Source: Methanobrevibacter sp. (GTDB lineage: Archaea; Methanobacteriota; Methanobacteria; Methanobacteriales; Methanobacteriaceae). Taken from it: a DNA stretch of 64,000 bases. Shown piece by piece: positions 8,232 through 18,714 of this stretch (within the stretch, counting starts at the first letter, position 1; every line of letters begins with the position of its first letter). The stretch is from contig NZ_SUTM01000009.1 in the NCBI RefSeq assembly GCF_015062935.1, positions 1 to 64,000 on the forward strand, written 5' to 3'. Both the position numbers and the translations under genes were made by a program. Below the pieces are notes generated by a model that saw only the letters and a list, made by a program, of their open reading frames with translations, did no database searches and was not told the DNA's origin.

Positions 8232-9461
8232 ATGGGAAAAGGTGAAGAATTAACAACAACAAAATATTTAATCCATGCTCAAATTACAGCTAATGGAATT
8301 GTTGAAAAACCTGATGTTGTTGGTGCAGTATTCGGACAAACTGAAGGTTTGCTCAGCAATGATTTAGATTTAAGAGAGCTTCAACGTACTGGAAGAATTG
8401 GTAGAATTCAAGTTAATATCCATTCCAATAGTGGAAGAGCAAAAGGTGAAATTGTAATTCCATCCAGTTTAGATAGAGTTGAAACCGCCATTCTCGCAGC
8501 ATCTTTAGAAACCATCAATCGTGTTGGACCTTGTGAAGCTGAAATCCAAACCTTAAAGGTTGAGGATGTAAGAGCTGTCAAAAGAGAACAAGTTGTCAAC
8601 CGTGCAAAAGAAATTTACAAAAATATGGTTGAAAGCGTTGGTCCTGCAAGTATGAAAATGATTGAGGAAGTAAGAGAAGCAATGCGCGTTCATGAAATTT
8701 CTGAATATGGAGATGATCGCTTACCAGCAGGCCCTAGCATCCACACATCAGATGCAATCATTGTAGTAGAAGGCCGTAGCGATGTATTAAACTTACTCAA
8801 ATACGGAATTAAAAATACTGTAGCTGTTGAAGGAGTTAGTGTGCCTCAATCCATTGGAGAACTAAGTAAAAAAAGAACAACCACCGCATTTGTTGACGGA
8901 GACAGAGGTGGAGAACTCATCTTAAAAGAACTTTTACAGATTGGAGAAGTTGATTACATCACAAGAGCTCCAAAAGGAAAAGAAGTTGAAGACCTGGAAA
9001 AAGATGAAGTTTTAGTTGCTCTAAGAGATAAAGTTCCAACAGCACAATTTTTAGCAAATCACAATATCCTTAACGAAAACAACAAAAGAGATAACAGAAG
9101 ACAAGACAGACGCAACAAAAAACATCAGAAATATTCCCGCCAACAGCCACCTGTCGAAGAGCCTGTCATTGAAGATGATGAAATCACATTAATGAAAGAC
9201 ATGCTAAAAGAATTCGAAGGTACAGGAAGCGGAGCAATATTAGATGAAGCATTGAATATGACTAAAGAAGTTGAAGTAGAAGAAATCTATGAAGAAATCA
9301 AAAACATAGAAGGAAATGCTGATACTGTAATTTTTGATGGTGTAATCAGCCAAAGATTAGTGGACGTTGCATCACAAAAAGGAATTAAAAAATTAGTCGC
9401 ATTTAACTCTGTCAACATTGTTAAAAAACCACAAAACATTCAACTAATTACTATTGATTAA
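8232..9461 (+). CDS. dnaG: Archaeal DnaG-like primase
   Basis: This 409-residue protein has the archaeal DnaG architecture: a conserved N-terminal domain (1-160) and a Toprim domain (about 170-260) with the catalytic Glu in VVEGRSD and the acidic pair in FVDGDRGG. A charged linker and a C-terminal domain follow. In archaea DnaG is mainly a stable component of the RNA exosome that helps bind poly(A) tails, and it has some primase activity. The start has a perfect GGAGG 7 bases upstream. The length is normal for the family. Confidence 0.96.
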   Translation: MGKGEELTTTKYLIHAQITANGIVEKPDVVGAVFGQTEGLLSNDLDLRELQRTGRIGRIQVNIHSNSGRAKGEIVIPSSLDRVETAILAASLETINRVGPCEAEIQTLKVEDVRAVKREQVVNRAKEIYKNMVESVGPASMKMIEEVREAMRVHEISEYGDDRLPAGPSIHTSDAIIVVEGRSDVLNLLKYGIKNTVAVEGVSVPQSIGELSKKRTTTAFVDGDRGGELILKELLQIGEVDYITRAPKGKEVEDLEKDEVLVALRDKVPTAQFLANHNILNENNKRDNRRQDRRNKKHQKYSRQQPPVEEPVIEDDEITLMKDMLKEFEGTGSGAILDEALNMTKEVEVEEIYEEIKNIEGNADTVIFDGVISQRLVDVASQKGIKKLVAFNSVNIVKKPQNIQLITID

Positions 9462-9541
9462 CTGAACTGTTTAGGTATAACAAAAAACTAAATAGTATTA
9501 CGAACAAAGGAAAAATAGGATTCGGAAATTGGAGGTAGAAA

Positions 9542-10150
9542 ATGAATATCAATATGGAAAATTATTACAGTACTAGAAAAAATGTATTTGAAAGAATACA
9601 GGATGCAAGTACTGCAACTAAATTACTCATGTCATTGATGATGGCATGTTTCACAGGTTTAATGGCTCAAATCATTATACCGCTCCCATGGACTCCAGTT
9701 CCTATAACTGCTCAAACATTTGCAGTATTATGTTCTGGTTTATTCTTAGGTAAAAAATACGGATGTTTAAGTCAAATCTTATATGTCGTTTTAGGTATTG
9801 CATTTGTTCCTTGGTTTGGAGGAATGACCGGAGGACTTGAAGTATTCTTAGGATCCACCGGAGGATTCCTTATAGGATTCATAATTGCATCATACTTTAT
9901 AGGATATATAACTGAAAGATATGCAAAAGCACGTAACTTTACAAGAATGGCTGTTGTTATTGGAATTGCAAACTTTGCTCTCATCTACATACCAGGATTA
10001 GCTGGTCTCGCATTATGGATGAGCTACCAAGGCATGGCATTTAGTGTATTTGACCTATTGATGATGGGTCTTGTTCCATTCATTGTAGGGGACATTGTAA
10101 AAATATTAGGTGCTGCATCAGTATCTAAAGTATTTTTACCAAAAGACTAA
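9542..10150 (+). CDS. bioY: BioY-family biotin transporter substrate-binding subunit
   Basis: This 202-residue membrane protein has about six helices. The BioY features are the LPWTPVPITAQTFAVL segment near 48-63 and GGMTGGLEVFLGSTGGFLIGF near 91-111. BioY is the S-component that captures biotin and works with a shared ECF transport module; no EcfA or EcfT gene is in this window. Biotin is needed for pyruvate carboxylase in methanogens. The ATG follows GGAGGTAGAAA, and a hairpin terminator follows the stop. Confidence 0.93.
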   Translation: MNINMENYYSTRKNVFERIQDASTATKLLMSLMMACFTGLMAQIIIPLPWTPVPITAQTFAVLCSGLFLGKKYGCLSQILYVVLGIAFVPWFGGMTGGLEVFLGSTGGFLIGFIIASYFIGYITERYAKARNFTRMAVVIGIANFALIYIPGLAGLALWMSYQGMAFSVFDLLMMGLVPFIVGDIVKILGAASVSKVFLPKD

Positions 10151-10151
10151 A

Positions 10152-10187
10152 AAAAGGTTTTTTTAACCTTTTCTTTTTTTTATTTTT
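10152..10187 (+). terminator. Hairpin plus T-run terminator after bioY
   Basis: AAAAGGTT (10152-10159) pairs with AACCTTTT (10165-10172) around a T5 loop, followed by a long T-rich run. It lies immediately downstream of the bioY stop and ends 9 bases before the next start. Confidence 0.75.
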
Positions 10188-10195
10188 AGATTTTT

Positions 10196-10582
10196 ATGAA
10201 ACTTGTTTTAAGAGGACATCACCTGTTATGCCTCAAGGGCTTTCAAGGATACGGATACAGTGAAGATTTTGTTAAAAACATGATTGAAGTCAATGCTAAA
10301 AGAAAATCTGAAAACACAATTATATCCCTTACAGATTCACCTGATGACATCTGCAAAGCCTGTCCTAATTTGAATAACGATCTTTGCGAAAACCAAACCC
10401 AAAATAAACGAATTGTTGAAATGGACAGAAAAGTGTTAAAAAAATTAAACTCATCAGAAGATTTTAATGCTCTGGAATTATTTGAAAAAATTGACACTAT
10501 TTTTAATACGAAAGAAAGCGTTTCTAAAATCTGTTTTAATTGTTCATGGCATGATAAATGCTTATTTTATCAAAATTTATGA
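10196..10582 (+). CDS. DUF1284 family cysteine-rich protein
   Basis: This 128-residue protein begins with the DUF1284 signature RGHHLLCLKGFQGYGYS (residues 5-21). It carries two cysteine groups, CKACPNLNNDLC (about 60-71) and CFNCSWHDKC (about 114-123), which suggest a metal or Fe-S site. The function of the family is unknown. No Shine-Dalgarno is present; it starts just after the bioY terminator. A tRNA gene follows on the same strand with its own promoter. Confidence 0.85.
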   Translation: MKLVLRGHHLLCLKGFQGYGYSEDFVKNMIEVNAKRKSENTIISLTDSPDDICKACPNLNNDLCENQTQNKRIVEMDRKVLKKLNSSEDFNALELFEKIDTIFNTKESVSKICFNCSWHDKCLFYQNL

Positions 10583-10601
10583 TTTAACCGATAGCTTTAA
10601 A

Positions 10602-10612
10602 TACTATATAAT
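10602..10612 (+). promoter_or_regulatory. TATA box of the tRNA-Gln gene
   Basis: TACTATATAAT lies about 40 bases before the mature 5' end of the tRNA, which fits an archaeal box A with a short 5' leader. A second AT-rich candidate, ATTATATTG, lies at 10620-10628. Confidence 0.5.
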
Positions 10613-10649
10613 TAATACATTATATTGTTGTATATCTACAACAAAATAT

Positions 10650-10721
10650 AGTCCCGTAGGGTAGTGGTAATCCTTCTAGGCTTTGGACCCGGAGACGGCG
10701 GTTCGACTCCGCTCGGGACTA
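10650..10721 (+). tRNA. tRNA-Gln (anticodon TTG)
   Basis: This is a 72-base cloverleaf. The acceptor stem AGTCCCG pairs with CGGGACT, the anticodon loop CTTTGGA gives anticodon UUG, and the T stem GGCGG pairs with CCGCT around TTCGACT. The discriminator is A and the CCA end is not encoded. The anticodon stem CTAGG/CCCGG has one A-C mismatch. There is no intron. Methanogens charge this tRNA with Glu and amidate it with GatDE. Confidence 0.93.
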
Positions 10722-10752
10722 TTTTTAAATTAACTATTTTTACTGATTTTTT

Positions 10753-11934
10753 ATGGAAAAGCTTTTACTTATTGGTATTGATACAAGAAGTATGCTTAAC
10801 AGTGCATTACAATTAAATTATGATGTTTATTCAAGCAGCTATTTTTCAACTTCAGACACACCACAAATCAAAAATCAAAAGATTATTCTTAATGAAAGTG
10901 AAAATGAAAGTTGTGGAAATTTCGATGATCAGTTTGACGGAAAAACATTAATTGACATCTCAAGAGATTTTATTGATGAAGTGGATTATATCATACCTAT
11001 ATCAGGAGTTTCACCCAGTGATTTCAAAAAGTCAGATTCCAGAAAGATTTTAGGAAACCGTGATGTTAAAGACATCGAAAACAAGTTCCGGTTTTATGAA
11101 AAAATTAAAGATGATTTTTTAACTCCTAAGACTTTTAGTATAAATGATATAGATGAAGCTATTGAAATAAGTAAAAATTATGATGAAAGTCGATTTATTT
11201 TAAAACCCGCACAAGGAAGTGGAGGGTATGACATAAATCTTTTAAATAATAATACTGATATTCAAATAAACAAAGGCGAATTTATTTTACAGGAATACGT
11301 TGAAGGAATAAGTCTAAGTTCATCAGTACTTTCAACAAATATGAACGTGAAAACAGCAGTCAACACAAGATTACTGACTGAAAACGATTTTGGAATAAAA
11401 AACAGTTTCATATATATTGGAAACATCCTGCCATTGACTTGCAAGTCCATAATGGCTGACGTTAATGACGTGGACAGTATAAACAATACAATGAACAAAA
11501 CTTCCGAAAATCTGATACGTAAATTCAATTTAATAGGATCCAATGGTGTTGACTATATTCATAATGAAAACGGGTTATATGTAATTGAAATCAACCCAAG
11601 ACTGCAGGGCACTTTTGAATGTGTTGAAATGTCACTTGGAATAAACATGCTATATGCACACATCAGGGCATGTCAGGGCGAACTTATTGAAATTCCAGAG
11701 CCTAAATTATATTCATATAAAAAAATTATTTATTCCCCAACACGAATGAAATATCAAAAAATAGATTTGGACAACATATATGACCTTCCCCACATAGGAT
11801 CAATTACCGAAAAATCAGAACCATTGCTTACAATAATTGACTGTGATGAAGATTTTGAAAAATTATATGAAAAAGTAGAATCATCCAGTAAAAAAGTAAA
11901 TAGAGAGTCTATAAGATACCAACTAGATGCATAA
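10753..11934 (+). CDS. ATP-grasp carboligase-like enzyme (COG2232 type)
   Basis: This 393-residue protein has an N-terminal Rossmann-like part (LLLIGIDTRSML), then an ATP-grasp domain from about 110. The P-loop-like FILKPAQGSGGYD is near 148, QEYVEGISLSSS near 180, and the metal-binding EINPRLQGTFE near 279. ATP-grasp enzymes join a carboxylate to an amine or thiol through an acyl phosphate; both substrates are unknown here. No ribosome binding site is visible. It is convergent with a 49-codon gene whose 3' end overlaps its own by 26 bases. Confidence 0.8.
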   Translation: MEKLLLIGIDTRSMLNSALQLNYDVYSSSYFSTSDTPQIKNQKIILNESENESCGNFDDQFDGKTLIDISRDFIDEVDYIIPISGVSPSDFKKSDSRKILGNRDVKDIENKFRFYEKIKDDFLTPKTFSINDIDEAIEISKNYDESRFILKPAQGSGGYDINLLNNNTDIQINKGEFILQEYVEGISLSSSVLSTNMNVKTAVNTRLLTENDFGIKNSFIYIGNILPLTCKSIMADVNDVDSINNTMNKTSENLIRKFNLIGSNGVDYIHNENGLYVIEINPRLQGTFECVEMSLGINMLYAHIRACQGELIEIPEPKLYSYKKIIYSPTRMKYQKIDLDNIYDLPHIGSITEKSEPLLTIIDCDEDFEKLYEKVESSSKKVNRESIRYQLDA

Positions 11935-12058
11935 TAAACAATATTACTCCAATTGTTATCATAATAGTAGTTAAAATCATTGCACGAGTAATCCAGATAA
12001 ATACTTTCGCCTTATTATCAGGGTCTTTCATATATTGGTCAATTGGATTTCTTTTCAT
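11909..12058 (-). CDS. Single-pass membrane peptide, 49 residues
   Basis: This short frame encodes 49 residues: a charged cytoplasmic head (MKRNPIDQYMKDPDNKAK) and one long hydrophobic helix (about 19-48). The ATG is preceded by GGTGTAAAA, a reasonable ribosome binding site. It lies downstream of atpD on the same strand, after T-rich stretches, so it may be the last gene of the ATP synthase transcript or separate. No family is recognised. Head plus helix with a real ribosome binding site favours a true gene. Confidence 0.6.
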   Translation of the reverse strand: MKRNPIDQYMKDPDNKAKVFIWITRAMILTTIMITIGVILFIMHLVGIL

Positions 12059-12205
12059 TTTTACACCATTTTCTGTAAATTTCTAGAAAATAAAATTTTT
12101 ACAGTAACTCAATATTAAAAACTTTTTTTAAAAATAAACACTTAAAAATTTCTTGATTAAAAAAATAATAAAAAATAGAAGAAAATGAGAAGAATTAAGA
12201 AAAAT

Positions 12206-12892
12206 TTAAGCTTCATCATTTTCAGCTGCAGCAGCAGCCGCAGCAGCTTTTTCATTTTTCTCAATAGTAGATCTAATCATTTTCAATCTAACGAAGTTTT
12301 CCCTTTCCATTTCTTGGAGTCTCATATCAATATACTTTTCAGTATTTTGGAATCTTGGAATCATAATATGTTCCAAAGCATTTACTCTACGTTTAGTAGC
12401 TTCGATTTCTTCAGCGAGGAGGAAAATAGTTTTTTCCACTTCACCCAGTTCGATTAAGTACTTAATAGATTCCTCATATTTCTTTGCAGCTTCGTCTAAT
12501 TGAATGGTAGTGTCAGCGAAACCGTAACCCCTATCAATAATGGATCTTTTTTCCATTTTGACATCAGTTACAGGTACTGCTACTCCCATAACACTTCTTG
12601 AAGTAATATCAACATCAATGGATTCTTTAACAGATAATGCTGCTTTTCTAACAGCCAAATCACCCATTGCGATTTGAGCTTCAATTAATGCATCGTTTGC
12701 TTCTTTTAGACTTTTTTCTGCGTTTTCACGAATACCTTTGACACGATCCAAGATATCAAAAAACTCTTTAATTAATGCATCCCTTTTTTCTTTGAGTAAA
12801 CCATGCCCTTTTACAGCAAGTTTAGTCCTGTTTTTAAGGGATAATAATTCCATACGAGTTGGATTAATTCCATCTATAATATCTTGTGCCAT
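12206..12892 (-). CDS. atpD: A-type ATP synthase subunit D
   Basis: Subunit D forms the central rotor shaft of the A1 domain, linking rotation of the membrane ring to catalysis. The 228-residue protein is mostly long coiled-coil helices at both ends, with the conserved start [22 protein letters not shown] and the C-terminal [13 protein letters not shown] segment. The tail is alanine rich ([11 protein letters not shown]). The ATG follows GTAGGTGATTAA. It is the last of the nine atp genes, 27 bases after atpB. Confidence 0.97.
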   Translation of the reverse strand: MAQDIIDGINPTRMELLSLKNRTKLAVKGHGLLKEKRDALIKEFFDILDRVKGIRENAEKSLKEANDALIEAQIAMGDLAVRKAALSVKESIDVDITSRSVMGVAVPVTDVKMEKRSIIDRGYGFADTTIQLDEAAKKYEESIKYLIELGEVEKTIFLLAEEIEATKRRVNALEHIMIPRFQNTEKYIDMRLQEMERENFVRLKMIRSTIEKNEKAAAAAAAAENDEA

Positions 12893-12919
12893 TTAATCAC
12901 CTACATTACTGTAATGAGA

Positions 12920-14311
<1,392 letters not shown>

Positions 14312-14313
14312 TT

Positions 14314-16056
14314 TTAAGCCTCACTGCATTGTTTAGTAATTGCTGCTTGAATATCTGCAATTTTTGCATCAAATTCTTCTTGTGGTATGTATTTCATTTT
14401 ACCGATTTCTTCTTTAACAGGTAATGCTACAATGTTTGCAATTGGAGCTCCTCTGTTAACAGCTGCAAGAGATTCTTTGTAGAATAATAAAATGGTTTTT
14501 AACATTTTGTACTGTTTATCAGGTGCACAGTATGTATCTACATCGTCAAATGCATTTTGTTGTAAGAAATCTTCTCTTAACATACGAGTAGTTTCTAAAG
14601 TAGCTTGGTCAGTTTCAGGTAATGCATCAGGACCAACTAATTGTACAATTTCTTGTAACTCAGATTCTTTTTGTAATAAACTCATAGCTTGGTCACGAGT
14701 TGCTCTCCAATCTGCTGCTACGTTTTCAGCCCACCAGCCTTCAATACTGTCTACGTATAAGGAATAACTTTGTAACCAGTCAATTGAAGGGAAGTGACGT
14801 TTATCCGCAAGGGATGCATCTAATGCCCAGAACACTTTACAGATACGTAATGTGTTTTGAGTAACAGGTTCGGACAAGTCCCCACCAGGAGGGGATACTG
14901 CACCAACTACAGAAATGGATGCAATGTGTGGTTCTGAACCAATAGTTTCTACTCTTCCTGCTCTTTCATAGAATTGAGCTAATCTGGATGCTAAGTATGC
15001 TGGGTAACCTTCTTCCCCAGGCATTTCTTCTAATCTTCCAGAAATTTCCCTCATAGCTTCAGCCCATCTTGAGGTTGAATCTGCCATAAGTGCAACGTCG
15101 TAACCTTGGTCACGGTAATATTCTGCAATAGTAATTCCAGTATATACACATGCTTCACGAGCCGCTACCGGCATGTTTGAGGTGTTTGCAATAAGAACTG
15201 TCCTGTCCATCAATGGGTTACCAGTTTTAGGGTCGTCAAGGAATGGGAATTCAGTAAGTACTTCAGTCATTTCGTTACCACGTTCTCCACATCCAATATA
15301 TACAACGATGTCTGCGTCTGCCCATTTAGCTAATTGTTGTTGTGTAACAGTTTTACCTGATCCGAATGGTCCAGGGATAGCTGCTGCCCCACCTTTAGCT
15401 ACAGAGAAGAAAGTATCTTGTGCTCTTTGACCAGTTACTAAAGGTACATCAGGGTCTAATTTTCTAACATAAGGACGGCTTCTTTTTACAGGCCATTTTT
15501 GGAGCATTTGAACTTTTTCGCCACCAACAGTAGCAATGTCTTCTAATACAGTGTAATCTCCTTCAGCTGCAATTTCGGTAACTTCACCTTCAAGAGCTGG
15601 AGGAACCATAATTTTGTGTAAAACTGCGGTAGTTTCTTGTACTTCACCAAGTACGTCTCCACCTTTTAAAACATCACCGACTTTAGCTACAGGTTTGAAA
15701 GTCCATTTTTTCTCTTTGTTAACTGAGTCTACATCAATACCTCTTGCAATGAAATCACCAGATTCTTCTCTGATGATTCTTAAAGGTCTTTGAATACCGT
15801 CAAAAATAGAACTCATTACACCAGGACCGAGTTCTACGGATAATGCTCCACCAGTACATTCAACTACTTCACCCGGTTGGATACCGGCTGTTTCTTCATA
15901 TACTTGGATAGTTGCGGTGTCACCTTCAAGCTCAATGATTTCCCCGATAAGCTTCTCGTCACCTACCCTAACCATCTCAAGCATCTGAGCCCCTCTCATA
16001 CCATCTGCGACAATAACAGGCCCAGCAATCTTAATAATATTTCCTTCAATAATCAT
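14314..16056 (-). CDS. atpA: A-type ATP synthase catalytic subunit A
   Basis: The catalytic subunit has 580 residues. Walker A GPFGSGKT is at about 229-236, the GCGERGNEM catalytic Glu region near 256, and the archaeal-type insertion (non-homologous region, about 115-185) is present. [20 protein letters not shown] is the conserved arm. No intein interrupts the P-loop region. The start overlaps atpF by 4 bases. It hydrolyses or makes ATP at the A/B interface on the cytoplasmic side of the membrane. Confidence 0.98.
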   Translation of the reverse strand: MIIEGNIIKIAGPVIVADGMRGAQMLEMVRVGDEKLIGEIIELEGDTATIQVYEETAGIQPGEVVECTGGALSVELGPGVMSSIFDGIQRPLRIIREESGDFIARGIDVDSVNKEKKWTFKPVAKVGDVLKGGDVLGEVQETTAVLHKIMVPPALEGEVTEIAAEGDYTVLEDIATVGGEKVQMLQKWPVKRSRPYVRKLDPDVPLVTGQRAQDTFFSVAKGGAAAIPGPFGSGKTVTQQQLAKWADADIVVYIGCGERGNEMTEVLTEFPFLDDPKTGNPLMDRTVLIANTSNMPVAAREACVYTGITIAEYYRDQGYDVALMADSTSRWAEAMREISGRLEEMPGEEGYPAYLASRLAQFYERAGRVETIGSEPHIASISVVGAVSPPGGDLSEPVTQNTLRICKVFWALDASLADKRHFPSIDWLQSYSLYVDSIEGWWAENVAADWRATRDQAMSLLQKESELQEIVQLVGPDALPETDQATLETTRMLREDFLQQNAFDDVDTYCAPDKQYKMLKTILLFYKESLAAVNRGAPIANIVALPVKEEIGKMKYIPQEEFDAKIADIQAAITKQCSEA

Positions 16057-16370
16057 TTAACCATCTCTACCCCGATAACTCTTTTAATAAGGTCATTTAT
16101 TTGATCAGAGGATCCTTCAGAGGAGCCATCTTTATCAGGTATTTCAATTATCATAGGTAAAACATCAGAACCAATTTTTCTGTTCATATATTCCCTAATT
16201 TCATTTGCCATTACTTGAGTAATAATGATAATTGAAACTTCGTCTTGTAAAAATTTATCAAAAGCTGCAATAGCTTCTTCAGAAGTGTTAGCAACTTCTG
16301 CTTTTTTGACACCACCTAACCTAAATCCTGAAACAGTGTCAATATCACCAATAACTGCTACTGAACTCAT
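16053..16370 (-). CDS. atpF: A-type ATP synthase subunit F
   Basis: Subunit F is a small rotor component attached to subunit D that modulates ATP hydrolysis. The protein has 105 residues with the alternating alpha/beta CheY-like pattern: [19 protein letters not shown] at the start and [14 protein letters not shown] in the middle. It overlaps both neighbours, atpC and atpA, by 4 bases, so translation is coupled. Confidence 0.95.
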   Translation of the reverse strand: MSSVAVIGDIDTVSGFRLGGVKKAEVANTSEEAIAAFDKFLQDEVSIIIITQVMANEIREYMNRKIGSDVLPMIIEIPDKDGSSEGSSDQINDLIKRVIGVEMVK

Positions 16371-17521
16371 ATTAACATCTCCATGATTTTATCATTAGGG
16401 AAGTCAGCTTCTCTTTTAGCTCTTGCAATAATTTTTAAATTTTTAATTTCATTTTCTTTTTGACTTAAATAACCAATAATTGGACCAATTCCTAATGGTT
16501 TTTTAGATGCTAAAGATTTTGAATAATCTGAAGTGTACATGTCCAATGCTTTTTCAAATACAGCAACTGAACCAGTTTCATTGTAAACTGGCATTACTTC
16601 AGTTAATGCACCAGCATATTTTGTTCCTTCAAGTCCAGACACTACATTTGTAACATCAGGAGATTCCATTAAATCTTTAAGTTTCCATTCACGTAATTGG
16701 TATCCTTCTTCTAATATATAAGGAGAGATTGCGTCATAATCAAGGCCATCTTCTTTTGCCCTTATAATTAGTTTAAGATTAGCTACATCAACTTGAGTTC
16801 CAACATAAGAATATAAAATTTGTTTATTTTCATCAGAAGGAACATCTGTAGAACGTAATAATTTGCCCAAATAATATTTATCTAACGCAGATTCTAAAGG
16901 AAGAATCATGTTAGTAGATTCATACTGTGGAAGAGCATCTTCTAAAGCTGCAGCATATTCAGTGCCGTCTAAACTTGTGATTACATCAGTTACACTACCA
17001 GCATCAGCTAAAGATTCTAAATCTCCATATAATGATCCGCAAGGAATTAATAATTCTTTTGTTTCCTCTGCTGAGAGGCCAACTTCTTTAGCGGTTAAAA
17101 GACTTTTAATGTTGTCGATGTCTGCTTTTTTAGACATTACAACAAATGGATCTTTGATATCTTTAGGAGCTAATCTTGCAACGAAGTCATAAGTGTTAGC
17201 ACGTTCTACGTCTAATGCTTTATCAAGTGGATAGTCATCCAAAACATCAGCGTATTCAGGCATACCTTTAAGATAATTTTCAACTTCTTCAACATTGTTG
17301 GTTTCAACAAGTTCAGAAATTTGTTTATCATTAAATAATCTTCCTTTTCTAGCTCTTACTCTTGCACTTGGGTTAAGATAAGGATAAATGTCCAAAATTG
17401 GTCTGGATGTAATGATTACAACTACTGCACCAACAACAAGTATTGCGATTACACAGAATACCAAAAAGGTTTCTGTTGTAAGGCCTAATGAACTTATTAC
17501 GGTAGCAATTCCATCTGCCAT
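16367..17521 (-). CDS. atpC: A-type ATP synthase subunit C
   Basis: Subunit C is the funnel-shaped socket that joins the central stalk to the proteolipid ring (homologous to V-ATPase subunit d). This version has 384 residues with one N-terminal hydrophobic helix (about 18-38), which is slightly longer than in many archaea. Three repeated helical lobes contain the pattern NIKSLLTAKE, NLKLIIRAKEDG, NLKIIARAKREA. The ATG follows GGAGGATAAAT. It overlaps atpF by 4 bases. Confidence 0.95.
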   Translation of the reverse strand: MADGIATVISSLGLTTETFLVFCVIAILVVGAVVVIITSRPILDIYPYLNPSARVRARKGRLFNDKQISELVETNNVEEVENYLKGMPEYADVLDDYPLDKALDVERANTYDFVARLAPKDIKDPFVVMSKKADIDNIKSLLTAKEVGLSAEETKELLIPCGSLYGDLESLADAGSVTDVITSLDGTEYAAALEDALPQYESTNMILPLESALDKYYLGKLLRSTDVPSDENKQILYSYVGTQVDVANLKLIIRAKEDGLDYDAISPYILEEGYQLREWKLKDLMESPDVTNVVSGLEGTKYAGALTEVMPVYNETGSVAVFEKALDMYTSDYSKSLASKKPLGIGPIIGYLSQKENEIKNLKIIARAKREADFPNDKIMEMLI

Positions 17522-17537
17522 ATATTTATCCTCCTAA

Positions 17538-18149
17538 TTATTTAAATAAAACTTCAGCAACTTCACTACGTAAGATACTTTTAAATCTTTCTAATCTAGC
17601 TTCTATAGTATTGTTAACTTCGATATCTCCATTACTGGTTTTTAAAATTGCACCACCAATAGCTTTGATAGGTTCACCTAAAGTGAATTTTATACCATCT
17701 AATTCAAAACTATCAGATGAAGATAAATCTTGTTTAAACTTGTTTGTATCGGCTTCGTTTAAATGGATAATTAAATCATTTGTTCCAATTTCATCAGCAG
17801 CTTCTTTAATCATTTTTGATAATGCAATTTCATAATTGTCATCACCAGAAGCAGCAATAGCTTTTAATTCTCCAGTTGCTTGATTGAAAGCCGCATCAAT
17901 TACTTCTTCTTTAGCGCCTAATTTTGCTCTACGAGCATTCATCTTAGCTTCAGAGATAATTTGCTGATATCTCATATCAGATTGTTTTTTACCATTTTCT
18001 AAAATTTTAACTTTTTCTGCTTCAGCAGTTTTTGCAGCTTTTTCGCTAATAGCTGAAGCGTCAGCGTTTGCATCTTGAATGATTACATCAGCTTTCTCTT
18101 GGGCTTCAGACATAATGCTTGAAACAATTTTATCTGTGCCTGAGCTCAT
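17538..18149 (-). CDS. atpE: A-type ATP synthase subunit E
   Basis: Subunit E pairs with subunit H to make the peripheral stalks. The 203-residue protein has an N-terminal alanine- and charge-rich coiled coil (about 1-95) and a C-terminal globular head that docks on the A3B3 crown (GGAILKTSNGDIEVNNTIEARLE). The ATG follows GGAGGCAATTTAT. It lies between atpK and atpC with gaps of 13 and 16 bases. Confidence 0.95.
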   Translation of the reverse strand: MSSGTDKIVSSIMSEAQEKADVIIQDANADASAISEKAAKTAEAEKVKILENGKKQSDMRYQQIISEAKMNARRAKLGAKEEVIDAAFNQATGELKAIAASGDDNYEIALSKMIKEAADEIGTNDLIIHLNEADTNKFKQDLSSSDSFELDGIKFTLGEPIKAIGGAILKTSNGDIEVNNTIEARLERFKSILRSEVAEVLFK

Positions 18150-18162
18150 ATAAATTGCCTCC

Positions 18163-18651
18163 TTAACCTAAGATTCCACCGAATACCATAAGTAAAATAG
18201 CAATCAAGAAACCGTAAATAGCTTGTGTCTCTGGTAATGCAGAGAAAATAATACCACGTGCAAACATATCATTATCTTCTACAATTGCACCAACAGATGA
18301 TGCTGCAGCCATACCTTGACCCATACCGGAACCTAAACCAGCGAAACCAATGGATGCACCTACACCTATTGCAACAATACCTGCTTCAAGGGTTAATTTA
18401 GTTGCGTCTCCACCTAATAATCCTGAAAATACAAGTAATAAAATTGCAACCAAGAAACCGTAAATAGCCTGAGTTTCTGGTAATGCAGAGAAAATAATAC
18501 CTCTTGCAAACATGTCATTGTCTTCTGCAACTGCTCCTACAGAACCAGCAGCTGCCATACCTTGACCTAAACCGGAACCTAATCCAGCAAAACCGATTGC
18601 TACTCCAGCACCAATTGCGGCTAAAGCAGCTCCTAAACCCATTTCTACCAT
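18163..18651 (-). CDS. atpK: A-type ATP synthase proteolipid subunit K, duplicated hairpin
   Basis: The rotor-ring subunit has 162 residues made of two tandem c-type hairpins (four membrane helices). Each half contains GLGSG(L/M)GQGMAAA and SALPETQAIYG. The ion-binding Glu is kept in both halves (E59 and E141), as are the Gln residues (Q30 and Q112) and the Thr after each Glu. That set resembles the sodium-type binding sites known from Na+-coupled rings. The two halves are also similar at DNA level, so the gene arose by internal duplication. Confidence 0.96.
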   Translation of the reverse strand: MVEMGLGAALAAIGAGVAIGFAGLGSGLGQGMAAAGSVGAVAEDNDMFARGIIFSALPETQAIYGFLVAILLLVFSGLLGGDATKLTLEAGIVAIGVGASIGFAGLGSGMGQGMAAASSVGAIVEDNDMFARGIIFSALPETQAIYGFLIAILLMVFGGILG

Positions 18652-18714
18652 ATTTATTCACCTTTGAAATAATATTGATTTTTAAATTTAATTTAAGATA
18701 TAAATGAAAAATTT

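Noticed and set aside
18163-18651. Repeated DNA blocks considered as a repeat array
   Set aside because: The repeat is the two-hairpin coding duplication of atpK; there are only two units and no spacers, so this is not CRISPR or a mobile repeat.
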